Shown piece after piece: positions 18,749 to 28,671 of a DNA stretch of 64,000 nt. Made by a program: the position numbers and the translations under genes. The stretch covers positions 248,001 to 312,000 of the forward strand of contig NZ_SRKZ01000003.1 in NCBI RefSeq assembly GCF_004745865.1, read 5' to 3'. The stretch comes from Hymenobacter wooponensis (lineage in GTDB: Bacteria > Bacteroidota > Bacteroidia > Cytophagales > Hymenobacteraceae). The notes below the pieces were generated by a model. It was not told where the DNA came from and made no database searches. It was given only the letters and a program-made list of their open reading frames with translations. Numbering within the stretch: position 1 is the stretch's first letter; each line of letters opens with the position of its first letter.

Positions 18749-18946
18749 CTAAGCTCCTACTAATAGAAACAGTAGAAATAGCAACACGAGCGTAATGACC
18801 ACATTGCTAAATGTATCATCTAGATAATCGAGATATGTGCGTTTCGTAATACCTAATAGACCACGGAAAAATGCCCAACGTATTGAGCCACCAACCAGAG
18901 CAAAAAAGCTTTTGACGATTACTTCACCTAACTCTTCATCCACCAT
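18749..18946 (-). CDS. Small membrane protein, unknown
   Basis: A 65-residue protein, MVDEELGEVIVKSFF start, one amphipathic middle part and a strong C-terminal membrane segment (NVVITLVLLFLLFLLVGA). The frame is open up to 19069, but an upstream start would lie across a hairpin at 19006-19037, so I set the start at 18946. It may be cotranscribed with the following leftward gene at 18713. Unknown function. Confidence 0.5.
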   Translation of the reverse strand: MVDEELGEVIVKSFFALVGGSIRWAFFRGLLGITKRTYLDYLDDTFSNVVITLVLLFLLFLLVGA

Positions 18947-19005
18947 CGTATGGATATCTATGAAGGAAGCTCGAAAGTAGAAAAGAATCGTAGTATCTAT
19001 TTCCC

Positions 19006-19037
19006 GAAAAGCCCCGCGCCTACCCGCCGGGGCTTTT
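19006..19037 (+). terminator. Orphan rightward terminator
   Basis: An AAAAGCCCC / GGGGCTTTTTT hairpin whose T-run is on the plus strand. No rightward gene ends nearby: the closest one ends at 18197. It lies between two divergent genes, directly before the icmF start. It may have been separated from its gene by insertion of the AT-rich patch. Confidence 0.75.
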
Positions 19038-19082
19038 TTCGTACCTTCGCTACCCCAAAATCCACCCAAATTCCCCCGCGCT

Positions 19083-22000
19083 ATGCAAGCAGCTCCCGTA
19101 GCTCCGTATAAGCCTCAGAACCACATCCGCATCGTGACGGCGGCTGCCCTATTTGATGGGCACGACGCCGCCATTAATATCATGCGCCGCATCATACAAA
19201 GCAGCGGTGCCGAGGTAATCCACCTAGGCCACAACCGCTCGGTGCAGGAAATTGTGGACTGTGCCATTCAGGAAGACGCCCAGGCCATTGCCATTACCTC
19301 CTACCAGGGCGGCCACAACGAGTACTTCAAGTACATGTACGACCTGCTGAAGGAGCGCGGCGCCAGCCACGTGAAGATCTTCGGGGGTGGCGGTGGCGTA
19401 ATTTTGCCCTCCGAGATTGAGGAGCTGGAGGCCTACGGCATCACCCGCATCTACTCCCCCGACCACGGCCGCGCCATGGGCCTGCAGGGCATGATCAACG
19501 ACCTGCTCCAGAAGTCGGACTTCCCTACCGGTCAGAACCTCAACGGTGAGGCCAGCCATATTAAGGAGAAAGACGCCCGCAGCATCGGCCGCCTGATTTC
19601 CGCCGCCGAAAACTTCCCCCAGGAGTTTGAGCGCGTGAAAGGCCAGCTGATTGCCGACTTCCAGAAGTCGGAAGCGGGCAACGACCAGCGTATCGACCCT
19701 ACGCCGGCTGCAACCAAGAAAGCGCCCATCCTCGGCATCACCGGTACGGGAGGCGCGGGTAAGTCGTCGTTGGTAGATGAGCTGGTGCGCCGCTTCCTGC
19801 TCGACTTCCCGGAGAAGACCATTGCCATCATTTCCGTGGACCCCAGCAAGCGCAAAACCGGCGGGGCCCTGCTCGGCGACCGGATCCGGATGAACGCCAT
19901 CAACTCGCCGCGGGTGTACATGCGCAGCCTGGCTACTCGCCAGAGCAACCTGGCCCTGAGCAAGTATGTGCAAGATGCCGTGGACGTGGTGCGCGCCGCC
20001 GACTTCGACTTGATCATCCTCGAAACCTCGGGCATCGGCCAGTCGGACACCGAAATCATCGAGCACTCCGACGCCAGCCTCTACGTGATGACGCCTGAGT
20101 ACGGCGCCGCCACCCAGCTGGAGAAAATCGACATGCTCGATTTCGCCGACGTCATCGCCCTCAATAAGTTCGACAAGCGCGGAGCCCTCGACGCCCTGCG
20201 CGACGTGCGCAAGCAGTACCAGCGCAACCACGGCCACTGGGACAAGCCCCTGGACGAAATGCCCGTGTTTGGCACCATCGCCTCGCAATTCAATGACCCC
20301 GGCATGAACCGCCTCTACCGCGCCGTGCTGGCTACCGTAGAAGCCAAGACGGGCGTGCCGTTCGCGTCACAGCTCGAAACCAGCAAGGAGGACTCGGAAA
20401 AGATTTATATCATTCCGCCCCACCGCACGCGTTATCTTTCTGAAATAGCCGAAACCAACCGCCAGTATGACCAGTGGGTTCAAAAACAAGCTGACACCGC
20501 TCAGCAGCTCTACGGAATCAAGCAAGCCATTGGAGCCGTCGAAAGCCTCGGGCACAACGCCGCTGGAGGATCTGGCGCTGGGAGCAGCCGCCACGGAAGC
20601 GAATCCGGAGGCCTCGTGGCCGGCCTGGAGAGCACCTTCGAGGAGATCAAGCTTCGGCTGGACGGGCAGAACTGGAAGCTTCTGGAGACCTGGCCGCAAA
20701 AGGTAGCGGCCTACAAGGCCCCGGAGTTTGTGTTCAAGGTGCGCGACAAGGAAATTCGCATCCAGACGCACACCACCAGCCTCTCAAATCAGCAGATTCC
20801 GAAGGTTTCACTGCCACGCTACACCGCGTGGGGTGACTTGCTGCGCTGGCAGCTCCAGGAGAACGTGCCCGGCGAGTTCCCTTACACGGCCGGCGTGTTC
20901 CCCTTCAAGCGCGAGGGCGAAGACCCCACCCGTATGTTTGCCGGCGAAGGCGGCCCCGAGCGCACCAACCGCCGCTTCCACTACGTATCGGCGGGCCTGC
21001 CCGCCAAGCGCCTGAGCACGGCTTTCGACTCAGTGACGCTCTACGGCGAGGACCCCGATCTGCGGCCCGACATCTACGGCAAAATCGGTAATGCCGGCGT
21101 AAGCATCGCCTGCCTCGACGACGCCAAGAAGCTCTACTCGGGCTTCAACCTGGCCAACCCCAGCACCTCGGTGTCGATGACCATTAATGGTCCGGCGGCT
21201 ACGCTGGCGGCTTTCTTCATGAACGCGGCCATCGACCAGCAGTGCGAGCTGTATATTAAGGAGAATGGCCTAGAGGCGGAGGTTGATGCTAAGATCAACC
21301 AGATCTACCAAGAGAAAGGCCTGGCACGCCCCCACTACCAGGGCGAGCTGCCCGCCGGCAACGATGGCCTAGGCCTCATGCTGCTTGGCGTAACCGGCGA
21401 CCAGGTGCTGCCCGCCGATGTGTACGCTACCATCAAGGCGCGCACGCTCAGCCAGGTGCGCGGCACCGTGCAGGCCGACATTCTGAAGGAAGACCAGGCC
21501 CAGAACACCTGTATCTTCTCCACGGAGTTTGCCCTGCGCCTTATGGGCGATGTGCAGGAGTACTTCATCAAGGAGAAGGTGCGCAACTTCTACTCGGTGT
21601 CGATTTCCGGCTACCACATTGCCGAGGCAGGCGCCAACCCCATTACCCAGCTGGCCCTCACCCTCAGCAACGGCTTCACCTTCGTGGAGTACTACGTGAG
21701 CCGGGGCATGGACGTGAACGACTTCGCTCCTAACCTGTCGTTCTTCTTCTCCAACGGCATCGACCCGGAGTACGCGGTAATTGGCCGCGTGGCACGTCGC
21801 ATTTGGGCTAAGGCCATGAAGCTGAAGTATGGCGCCAACGCCCGCTCGCAGATGTTGAAGTACCACATCCAGACCAGCGGCCGGAGCCTGCACGCCCAGG
21901 AAATCGACTTCAACGATATCCGCACCACGCTGCAGGCCCTCTACGCCATCTACGACAACTGCAACTCCCTACACACCAACGCCTACGATGAAGCCATTAC

Positions 22001-22559
22001 CACGCCTACTGAGGAATCGGTGCGCCGGGCCATGGCTATCCAGCTCATCATCAACCGGGAGCTAGGCCTGGCCAAAAACGAAAATCCGCTACAGGGCTCC
22101 TTCATCATTGAGGAGCTCACCGACCTGGTAGAGGAAGCCGTATTGGCCGAGTTCGACCGGATTACGGAGCGCGGTGGCGTGCTGGGCGCCATGGAAACCA
22201 TGTACCAGCGCGGCAAGATTCAGGAGGAAAGCATGCACTACGAGATGCTGAAGCACACAGGCGAGTATCCCATCATCGGCGTGAACACTTTCCTCTCCTC
22301 GAAAGGCTCGCCCACGGTCATCCCGGCCGAGGTAATCCGCGCCACGGAGGAGGAAAAGCAGTATCAAATCATGATGCTCCAGAACCTGCACGCTCGCAAC
22401 GCCGGCACCACCGAGCAGCGCCTGAAGCAGCTGCAGCAAGTGGCAGTAGCCAACGGCAACCTCTTCGAGGAGCTCATGGAAACCGTCAAGTTCTGCTCCC
22501 TAGGCCAGGTAACCAATGCCTTGTTTGAGGTAGGTGGTCAGTACCGCCGGAATATGTAA
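19083..22559 (+). CDS. icmF: IcmF, fused B12-dependent isobutyryl-CoA mutase with its G-protein chaperone
   Basis: This 1158-residue enzyme interconverts isobutyryl-CoA and butyryl-CoA with adenosylcobalamin. Domains in order are a B12-binding domain (about 15-150, DGHDAA with His27 as the likely cobalt ligand), a MeaI-type GTPase chaperone (about 210-470, P-loop GTGGAGKSS with Lys227, [15 protein letters not shown]), a linker with a low-complexity [15 protein letters not shown] stretch near 490-505, and a TIM-barrel mutase (about 540-1158). Substrate residues fit the isobutyryl type: Phe632 in RRFHYV and Gln807 in AQNTCIF, where methylmalonyl-CoA mutases have Tyr and Arg. It stands alone as a transcription unit; a TACCTTCG at 19042 may be its -7 box. 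Confidence 0.95.
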   Translation: MQAAPVAPYKPQNHIRIVTAAALFDGHDAAINIMRRIIQSSGAEVIHLGHNRSVQEIVDCAIQEDAQAIAITSYQGGHNEYFKYMYDLLKERGASHVKIFGGGGGVILPSEIEELEAYGITRIYSPDHGRAMGLQGMINDLLQKSDFPTGQNLNGEASHIKEKDARSIGRLISAAENFPQEFERVKGQLIADFQKSEAGNDQRIDPTPAATKKAPILGITGTGGAGKSSLVDELVRRFLLDFPEKTIAIISVDPSKRKTGGALLGDRIRMNAINSPRVYMRSLATRQSNLALSKYVQDAVDVVRAADFDLIILETSGIGQSDTEIIEHSDASLYVMTPEYGAATQLEKIDMLDFADVIALNKFDKRGALDALRDVRKQYQRNHGHWDKPLDEMPVFGTIASQFNDPGMNRLYRAVLATVEAKTGVPFASQLETSKEDSEKIYIIPPHRTRYLSEIAETNRQYDQWVQKQADTAQQLYGIKQAIGAVESLGHNAAGGSGAGSSRHGSESGGLVAGLESTFEEIKLRLDGQNWKLLETWPQKVAAYKAPEFVFKVRDKEIRIQTHTTSLSNQQIPKVSLPRYTAWGDLLRWQLQENVPGEFPYTAGVFPFKREGEDPTRMFAGEGGPERTNRRFHYVSAGLPAKRLSTAFDSVTLYGEDPDLRPDIYGKIGNAGVSIACLDDAKKLYSGFNLANPSTSVSMTINGPAATLAAFFMNAAIDQQCELYIKENGLEAEVDAKINQIYQEKGLARPHYQGELPAGNDGLGLMLLGVTGDQVLPADVYATIKARTLSQVRGTVQADILKEDQAQNTCIFSTEFALRLMGDVQEYFIKEKVRNFYSVSISGYHIAEAGANPITQLALTLSNGFTFVEYYVSRGMDVNDFAPNLSFFFSNGIDPEYAVIGRVARRIWAKAMKLKYGANARSQMLKYHIQTSGRSLHAQEIDFNDIRTTLQALYAIYDNCNSLHTNAYDEAITTPTEESVRRAMAIQLIINRELGLAKNENPLQGSFIIEELTDLVEEAVLAEFDRITERGGVLGAMETMYQRGKIQEESMHYEMLKHTGEYPIIGVNTFLSSKGSPTVIPAEVIRATEEEKQYQIMMLQNLHARNAGTTEQRLKQLQQVAVANGNLFEELMETVKFCSLGQVTNALFEVGGQYRRNM

Positions 22560-22580
22560 ATGGCTTGTTTATGCATATAG

Positions 22581-22615
22581 AAAAGGGTGCTACCTTGCTG
22601 AGGTAGCACCCTTTT
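22581..22615 (+). terminator. Terminator after icmF
   Basis: A perfect 15-bp stem (22581-22595 with 22601-22615, AAAAGGGTGCTACCT arm, 5-base loop) ends in T4. It is symmetric and could work on both strands. Confidence 0.9.
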
Positions 22616-22657
22616 ACATTTCTCAAATTCTATTCACAGCACATCAAACACCTTAAC

Positions 22658-23482
22658 ATGAAAGCAGTATTTACCTTTTTATTTATCATATTACTAGCAA
22701 GCAATTCTGTTTTTGCACAGTTTTCTAGATCTATAGCAGAGGTGAATAGAAACGAGGAACTAGAGGTTGAGAACATAAAGACCAAACCTCTCTTTGTTTT
22801 ATTAAATGACGAATCACCCGAATTGAATAAACTTTTACAACAATCAGTATCTACTAATTGGAAATTATCACCTAGCATATCATATATAACAAATGCAGAG
22901 CTAACTAAGATTGAAAAAGAGAACACAGGTCAGCTTAATATATTAGAGTTAAGAAATTATTCATTATCCACAATGCCACATACAATGAAGTCACCTGGGA
23001 TGGCTAAGGGGTTCTTTTCCCTTGGCTTAAGAGTAATAGTTAAAAGGGTCTCCTTCTCAATACATATAGAGCCTATTTGCAATGACATCGTTCACCCAAG
23101 CGACATTGCATTCTGTATTAAAAGGATAGAGCAAACAATAGAAAAGAAACCCCTTGATTTTAAGAATACAAAGCTTACCAATTCTATATTAATCATTTGT
23201 GAGGATGACATATCTAATGACATGATTATCAAAGCAAAGGAAGTGTACACACTTCCACACAAAATAGTATCTAGGGAAGAGTATGAAAAGCTATTTACAG
23301 ACACATCATCGCCCTATGTATTTATGATATTATCTTATCTTGGAATGGGTACATTTGGACCATTACTATTTACTACAGATAAAGTTGAATTCATAGGAAT
23401 AGGAAAGCCTAAAAGCAATAGCAAAAGACCATTTTTAACTGATAAAGATTTTATATCATTTAAAAAATATCTAGGGAATTAA
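22658..23482 (+). CDS. AT-rich secreted hypothetical protein
   Basis: A 274-residue protein with a signal peptide (residues 1-21, ending SVFAQ). The rest mixes helices and strands, with several Cys, and has a hydrophobic segment (YVFMILSYLGMGTFGPLLF) near 220-240. I do not recognise a domain. The DNA is strongly AT-rich compared with the GC-rich genes around it, with many AAA, ATA and TTA codons, which points to recent transfer. The next 130 bases contain the decayed permease fragment. Confidence 0.7.
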   Translation: MKAVFTFLFIILLASNSVFAQFSRSIAEVNRNEELEVENIKTKPLFVLLNDESPELNKLLQQSVSTNWKLSPSISYITNAELTKIEKENTGQLNILELRNYSLSTMPHTMKSPGMAKGFFSLGLRVIVKRVSFSIHIEPICNDIVHPSDIAFCIKRIEQTIEKKPLDFKNTKLTNSILIICEDDISNDMIIKAKEVYTLPHKIVSREEYEKLFTDTSSPYVFMILSYLGMGTFGPLLFTTDKVEFIGIGKPKSNSKRPFLTDKDFISFKKYLGN

Positions 23483-23608
23483 CGGTTTCAAATAACCTAA
23501 TTCATGTTTCGATTAATCCCGATACATAAACTTAATCAGCTATTATTGCATAATCGGTAATATTATACTAGGCTGCCACCGCATAACACCAACTCAGCCT
23601 ATCTCACG

Positions 23609-23735
23609 GAATAAAAGTACCCGTAAAGGCAGCTTTCGCTGCCTCAGTAACCTTGGTTCGAACCTTTAGTGTAGTTAGTGAGAGGTTGCTGGTAATGGGC
23701 ATCGTGATTGGGGCGAGTAATTTCCAGCCTCTAAG
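23609..23735 (+). pseudogene. Remnant of an APC amino-acid permease 5' end
   Basis: Read from 23650 the DNA encodes TLVRTFSVVSERLLVMGIVI, aligning without gaps to TLVRAFGVVSGTLLVAGIVI near the start of the intact permease at 27091. Nucleotide similarity is about three in four across some 80 bases and extends less well back to 23609. Downstream similarity stops within GASNFQ, and no long frame follows. It is a decayed 5' fragment of a second permease copy. Confidence 0.8.
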
Positions 23736-23782
23736 GGGAGTTTAAATCAGAAATTCATTTCATTAATAATATACCAAACCAA

Positions 23783-23818
23783 AACCGCGCCGCCTGGAGC
23801 TATCCAAGCGGCGCGGTT
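23783..23818 (-). terminator. Terminator of the DUF892 gene
   Basis: AACCGCGCCGC (23783-23793) and GCGGCGCGGTT (23808-23818) form an 11-bp stem with a 14-base loop; on the minus strand it is followed by T-rich sequence. It lies 42 bases past the DUF892 stop. Confidence 0.85.
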
Positions 23819-23860
23819 GTATTATGGTTAGCAAGGCTGCTACAGTGATGACAATTGCCC

Positions 23861-24349
23861 CTATTGCTGGCCTTGCTCGGCGAGTATGCGCTGAGCGATG
23901 TCGGTGTGCTTGTCGTCGGCCTGTTTGGCTTCCTGCACGCAAGCTTTCAGGTTTTGCTCGGTTTGGGTGAGGCCGGCGGAGGCGGCATACGAGGCTACCG
24001 TGCCGAAGGAAGCAATCCAGTAGTGCAGGGCCAGTTGGCCGCTGGCGATGATGCCCAGGTCGCGCGTCGTGTCGGAGGTAGCTTTGGCCCGGATTTCCTT
24101 GCTCACGCGGTAGTGGGCCTCCAGGATTTCGTTGTTCTGGTTTTCGGCGCCGCCTGCTTCGGCAATGGCCTCCTCAATGCGCTGGGCCCACTTCTTGGCG
24201 GTTTCATTGCCTTCCTGCAAGGCGGCTTTCAGCTCCGGATGGTTAGCATCGTTGAGGATTTCGTCGGTGGCTTTGGCTGCTACCTGGCTGCCGGCTTGCT
24301 GGGCAGATAGGCCGTCTTTGATGAGTTGTTTGAGATCGTCGGTTTTCAT
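23861..24349 (-). CDS. DUF892 (YciE/YciF-like) ferritin-like protein
   Basis: A 162-residue all-helical protein of the DUF892 family. It has a four-helix pattern with the typical IASGQLALHYWIASFGTVASYA segment (conserved His and Tyr positions) and an N-terminal LKQLIKDGLSAQQAGSQVA helix. In other bacteria, YciE/YciF-like proteins are induced by osmotic or general stress; the diiron site is not proven for this subgroup. It stands alone and is transcribed leftward. Stress-protein context fits with the Ferritin_2 and disordered proteins at 39.9-44.4 kb. Confidence 0.85.
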   Translation of the reverse strand: MKTDDLKQLIKDGLSAQQAGSQVAAKATDEILNDANHPELKAALQEGNETAKKWAQRIEEAIAEAGGAENQNNEILEAHYRVSKEIRAKATSDTTRDLGIIASGQLALHYWIASFGTVASYAASAGLTQTEQNLKACVQEAKQADDKHTDIAQRILAEQGQQ

Positions 24350-25053
24350 AGCTCAGAAGGATAAAAGATCAATAGCAAGTATCACTTGCTCAGCCATATC
24401 AACGGGGGTTGTTTTGCTTTGTTTACCTCTATAGTCCGTTATAAAACAGGGCGTTTGTTTACCATTCAGCCCTTATTATCAATATTTTACACTTACAGTA
24501 TGTTAATACCATACTGCTGGAAGAGACTAAACTTAACGGTTAACACCCGCAGAATCCAATTGCAGCAGTTACACAACGCTTCCAACTATTATTCAACTTT
24601 CCGCCACAATACAACCGACTGTTTATCAATAATATAACATCTTATTCAGCACGAAATCGTTATGAATAAGCAATCAGCCATTTTACCCGCAAATCGTTTT
24701 ATAGTAATACTCCCACATGGGCTATAAGTGAGGCCGGCAAAGGAGTATTATGTTCTTGTTAACTCACCTATGAAGCCCAGCATATAGCTCATGCTGCGCT
24801 AAAAATGACAATATCCTGTAGGTGCATCTTCCTCATTATAGAACCGACTTCCCATAAGTTAGCAGGGCCTGATTGACTTGGTCTTGTAGCGGACTTTGTG
24901 TGAGAGCTAAGCGATACAGTGGCCTAGCGGCGCATCTGGGTCGATTGGGAGCTTAGCATCTAGGATTACCATAATGAGCAACACATCTAGGAGTTCGGCA
25001 ACTGCGTAAAGTGCTTCAGATACCCCTGGCTTTACCTGTTTGCGATTTGGAGA
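24350..25053. other. Long AT-rich intergenic region
   Basis: This 704-base gap has no convincing gene; a possible 83-codon frame at 24386-24637 has no protein-like character. A 9-bp inverted repeat TAATACTCC (24705-24713) with GGAGTATTA (24742-24750) spans a 28-base loop. A GGCCTAG 7-mer lies near 24923. The part closest to the PBP gene probably carries its promoter, but I do not see a clean TTG/TAnnTTTG pair. Confidence 0.35.
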
Positions 25054-26856
25054 ATGAGTTTACTAACCGTGTTTCTGGTCCTTTTCACTTGTTCCCCACT
25101 TCAACAGCAGCCAACTGACATCCCCACCCCGGCACCCGATACCACTATGCTTTACACCAAGCGGCGCATCGTGCTGCCGGAGGTGCCACAGCGCGGCCGT
25201 ATTCTCGACCGTCACGATTCAGTATTAGTAGCCACCCGCCCGCAATATCTATTGAAGCTGCCGCGCCGTCCGCCGCTCGATACGTTGGCGCTAGGCCAGT
25301 TGCTCGGCTGGGGACCAACCACCATTAGGAAGCGCATTGCGGATGCCCTGCCTTACGAGGAAGCCCCGGCAGGTTATCCGGTTCAGCTTCGCCTCACGGC
25401 GGCCGAAGCAACGCGAGTGCGGCGCAAAAGTCGCGAGTGGCCTAGCCTTACCCTGACGGAAAGCCGCCAGCGTTCCTATACCACTAGCGTAGGTGCCCAC
25501 GTGCTGGGCTACTCAAGCGCCGAGGCTGACGCCTTCTACAACCAAGCCAAGCGCTACCGCCGGGGCCGTTTTTACCAGTTGCGCAACGGGGGCGTGGAGG
25601 GCTATTATAATGGCCTCCTTAATGGGCGCCGGGGCGTTTTGCACCCCTTAGTGGATGAGCAAGGCCAGACGCAGGGCAGTTGGGCACCTGATACCACGTT
25701 TCAGCAAGGTCAGGACCTGTACCTAACGCTCGATGTGAAGCTACAGGCCTACGCCGAACAACTCCTGGGGCGCCGCAGAGGCTACCTAGTGGCCCTCGAC
25801 CCACGGACCGGCGAAATACTGGCCTACGTCTCGGCCCCCGTATACAAGCCCGCTACCATTACCGCCCCCGACCAAGCTGCAGTACGCGCCAAGCTCCTGC
25901 AACAAGAGGGCATGCCGCTGATTAACCGCCCCGCCATGCGCGCCAACCCTCCCGGCTCGGTGTTTAAGCTGGTGAATGCTGCCGTGGCCTTGCAACTTGG
26001 CTCCATCACCCCCACTACCGGGTTCCGCTGCGACCAGTCGTTGATCAGTTGCGTGCATCGGCACCCAGCCCCCAGCAACCTAACAGCCGGGCTGAAGTAC
26101 AGCTGCAACCCCTACTTCTATCAGGTCATGGGAAAGGTTATCAACTACGTGCCCGATAGCCTGGTGCAGGATACCGTAGCCGCTCGCCACGCTAACCTAG
26201 CCGAGTGGCGGCGCTACGTCCGCTCGTTTGGCCTCGACTCGGTGCTGGGTGTTGACATACCGCGCGAGGCTCCCGGTTTCCTCCCTACTCCCGAGTACTA
26301 CGACAAGGCCCGGGGCACCACCCGTTGGAGGTACCGTTCCATCTACTCGCTCAGCATCGGACAAGGCGAAATTAACCTGACTGGCCTACAAATGGCCAAC
26401 ATGGTCGCTATCATTGCTAACCGCGGCTGGTACTACCCGCCCCACCTGGTGCGCAGCATAGGGGACAGCGGCCCGCTGCCACGCTTCACCGAAAAACGCT
26501 ATACCCTCATCGATAGCGTCCATTTCGCAGCCTTGTTGCCTGGCATGCTAGCCGTAATGCAGAAGGGTGGCACCGCCGATGCTTCTAGTCTGGAAGATGT
26601 AGGCATAAGGGTGGCAGGCAAAACCGGGACTGTAGAAAACGATGAGGGCAACGACCACGCCGCCTTCGTAGGTTTCGCTCCTGCCGAAAATCCTACGATT
26701 GCCATAGCCGTGTACATTGAGAATGGCGGCTTTGGGGCTGACGCCGCGGCGCCCTGTGCGGCATTGGCAATGGAGAAATACCTGCGGGGCAGCATTGCCG
26801 CCAAGCGCAAGCGCTGGGAAGCCCGCATTCAGAGCCGGGCCCGACATGGGTATTAA
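25054..26856 (+). CDS. Class B penicillin-binding protein (PBP2-like) with lipoprotein-type signal, copy 1
   Basis: A 600-residue peptidoglycan transpeptidase. It opens with LLTVFLVLFTC, a lipobox-like end at Cys13, instead of a plain transmembrane anchor. A PBP dimerisation domain follows (RGRILDRHDSVLVATRP, about 45-215). The transpeptidase domain spans about 240-580 with all three motifs: SVFK (Ser302), SCN (350-352) and KTG (523-525). It cross-links cell-wall peptides in the periplasm and would be a beta-lactam target. A close paralogue lies at 32576 in the same orientation, with shared runs of identical DNA. Not the usual mrdA context: no mreC/mreD/rodA is near. Confidence 0.9.
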   Translation: MSLLTVFLVLFTCSPLQQQPTDIPTPAPDTTMLYTKRRIVLPEVPQRGRILDRHDSVLVATRPQYLLKLPRRPPLDTLALGQLLGWGPTTIRKRIADALPYEEAPAGYPVQLRLTAAEATRVRRKSREWPSLTLTESRQRSYTTSVGAHVLGYSSAEADAFYNQAKRYRRGRFYQLRNGGVEGYYNGLLNGRRGVLHPLVDEQGQTQGSWAPDTTFQQGQDLYLTLDVKLQAYAEQLLGRRRGYLVALDPRTGEILAYVSAPVYKPATITAPDQAAVRAKLLQQEGMPLINRPAMRANPPGSVFKLVNAAVALQLGSITPTTGFRCDQSLISCVHRHPAPSNLTAGLKYSCNPYFYQVMGKVINYVPDSLVQDTVAARHANLAEWRRYVRSFGLDSVLGVDIPREAPGFLPTPEYYDKARGTTRWRYRSIYSLSIGQGEINLTGLQMANMVAIIANRGWYYPPHLVRSIGDSGPLPRFTEKRYTLIDSVHFAALLPGMLAVMQKGGTADASSLEDVGIRVAGKTGTVENDEGNDHAAFVGFAPAENPTIAIAVYIENGGFGADAAAPCAALAMEKYLRGSIAAKRKRWEARIQSRARHGY

Positions 26857-27090
26857 GTTGTTATAGAGCACTGGTTGGCTACCAAGTGCAGCCTTACTGC
26901 ACTGAAGCGAAGCCGTAGGCTGCGGCAGCAACTGGCCTACCTGGACTTTGTTGGTATCTAGTCTTCAGCTTCCAGTTAGCACAGCATAAGTTATGTACAA
27001 CTATCATGAATGTAGAAGTTGGCCCACCACTATCATGGCAGCGGCAAGCCTTTTCCGTACGCAGCAGCACTACACCTTATTACTTTTAGC

Positions 27091-28497
27091 ATGAAAGACC
27101 CAGAAAAGTCACCCGTACCTGCTCCCGCAACCCTAGTCCGAGCCTTTGGAGTAGTTAGCGGGACGTTACTGGTAGCAGGCATTGTGATTGGATCGGGCGT
27201 CTTCAAGAAAATCGTGCCCCTGGCGCAGAGTGGCCTAAGCGCAGAGTGGATACTAGCGGCCTGGGTGGCGGCGGGCATGGTCACGATCTTCGGGGCCCTG
27301 AACCTGTCGGGCATGGCCTCCCTCACCGAGGAGTCGGGTGGCGTATATGAGTACCTACGGCTGTCGTTTGGCAATTTTGCTTCCTTCCTGTTTGGCTGGA
27401 CTGATTTTGCCATCATCGGCTCCGCTTCGGTAGCGGCGCTGGCCTTCATCTTCGCCCAATCAGTCAATGTGCTGCTGCCCCTGCCTAACCCGGCTCAGGC
27501 CTGGGCGCACCTCTCCCTCGGCGGACTCATTTATCCCTTTGCCGATTCCGGCATTAAGATACTGGCCATCAGCACTGCGGCCGCACTCACCTGGGTGAAT
27601 TACCGCGGGGTGAGTGAAAGCGGACGGCTTAGCAACGTGTTTACGGCGGCCAAGATTGGAGGTATCCTTTTGCTCATCTTGGCGGGCTTGTTTCTGGCTT
27701 CCCCGGATTCTAGTGGCTCTTCAGTGGCGGTGGTGCCTACGCGAGACGTATCGCTGGCTAGTGCCTTTTTTGGCGCATTGCTCAGCGTGTTCTGGGCCTA
27801 CGACGGCTGGGTGGACCTTTCCTTTGTCACGGGCGAAATCAAAAACCCACGGCGCAATGTACCCCGCGCCATCGTGGGTGGGGTGAGCATTGCCATTGTG
27901 CTGTACGTGCTGATTAATTACGTGTACCTGCGCACCTTGCCCCTAGGCCAGTTAGCAGCCGTGGGTCCTAACGAAATTGGGGCGGCCGTGGTGGCGGAGG
28001 CCTTGCTGGGCAAGTGGGGCAAAACGGGGGTTACGGTCCTGATACTGGTAAGTGTATTCGGTACGCTCAACTCCGTGCTGCTCTCGCACACCCGCGTGCA
28101 CTTCCGCATGGCCCAGGAAGGGTATTTCTTTGCGTCGGCTGCGGCCGTGCACCCGCGCTTCCGCACGCCCTACCGCGCCTTAGCCTTCACATTCACGTGG
28201 AGCAGCTTGCTGATTATTTCCGGCACCTTCGAGCGCCTGACTGATTTAGTCATTTTTGCCACTTTCCTATTCTATGGGTTGCTGGCCGTGGCGGTGATAA
28301 AGATGAAGCGTCAGGGGCGCATTCCGGGCCCAGTGCCGGGCTACCCGTTCGTGCAAATTATGCTCATCCTGTTTGCCCTTACTTTCACGGGTCACACGCT
28401 CATTACTCAACCTACGCAGTCGCTGCTAGGCCTAGGCCTCATTCTAACGGGACTCCCCTTCTTCGCCTATTTCCGGCGACAGCAAGCCCGCACGTAG
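27091..28497 (+). CDS. APC family amino-acid permease
   Basis: A 468-residue inner-membrane carrier with about 12 predicted helices. Signature parts include GVVSGTLLVAGIVIGSGVFKK in helix 1, with the GSG(V/I)F substrate-binding break, the ESGGVYEYLRLSFG loop after helix 2 and the SVFWAYDGWVDLSFVTGEIKNP segment in helix 6. This is the L-type (LAT/YfnA-like) APC group, importing or exchanging amino acids. I chose the ATG at 27091 since the residues before it (from a TTG at 27019) are not typical of the family. It follows PBP copy 1 by 234 bases. A decayed homologous fragment lies at 23609. Confidence 0.9.
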   Translation: MKDPEKSPVPAPATLVRAFGVVSGTLLVAGIVIGSGVFKKIVPLAQSGLSAEWILAAWVAAGMVTIFGALNLSGMASLTEESGGVYEYLRLSFGNFASFLFGWTDFAIIGSASVAALAFIFAQSVNVLLPLPNPAQAWAHLSLGGLIYPFADSGIKILAISTAAALTWVNYRGVSESGRLSNVFTAAKIGGILLLILAGLFLASPDSSGSSVAVVPTRDVSLASAFFGALLSVFWAYDGWVDLSFVTGEIKNPRRNVPRAIVGGVSIAIVLYVLINYVYLRTLPLGQLAAVGPNEIGAAVVAEALLGKWGKTGVTVLILVSVFGTLNSVLLSHTRVHFRMAQEGYFFASAAAVHPRFRTPYRALAFTFTWSSLLIISGTFERLTDLVIFATFLFYGLLAVAVIKMKRQGRIPGPVPGYPFVQIMLILFALTFTGHTLITQPTQSLLGLGLILTGLPFFAYFRRQQART

Positions 28498-28671
28498 TCA
28501 GCGAGTGGCTTACTTTGGCGCGAGTTTCAGGCGGCGCAATCCGTATCCAGCTGTGCACGTGGAGGCAGTGCCTCTCTGCGCCAGCGGCAATTCGGTATTG
28601 CGCCGCTTGAGTACAGATTATCCGGGCAGCGTTTGTCGTCCCGATAACGAGATACAGTTATTTCTCCTTGT

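Noticed and set aside
19224..20288. Long antisense frame within icmF (354 codons)
   Set aside because: Composition (Val, Leu, His, Gly, Arg-rich) is that of a mirror frame; icmF is certain here.
23650..23670. GGTTCGAACC resembling a tRNA T-arm
   Set aside because: No acceptor, D or anticodon arm fits around it, and the sequence is explained as a permease gene fragment.
24386..24637. 83-codon frame in the AT-rich spacer
   Set aside because: No start context, no protein-like pattern; composition is that of random AT-rich DNA.
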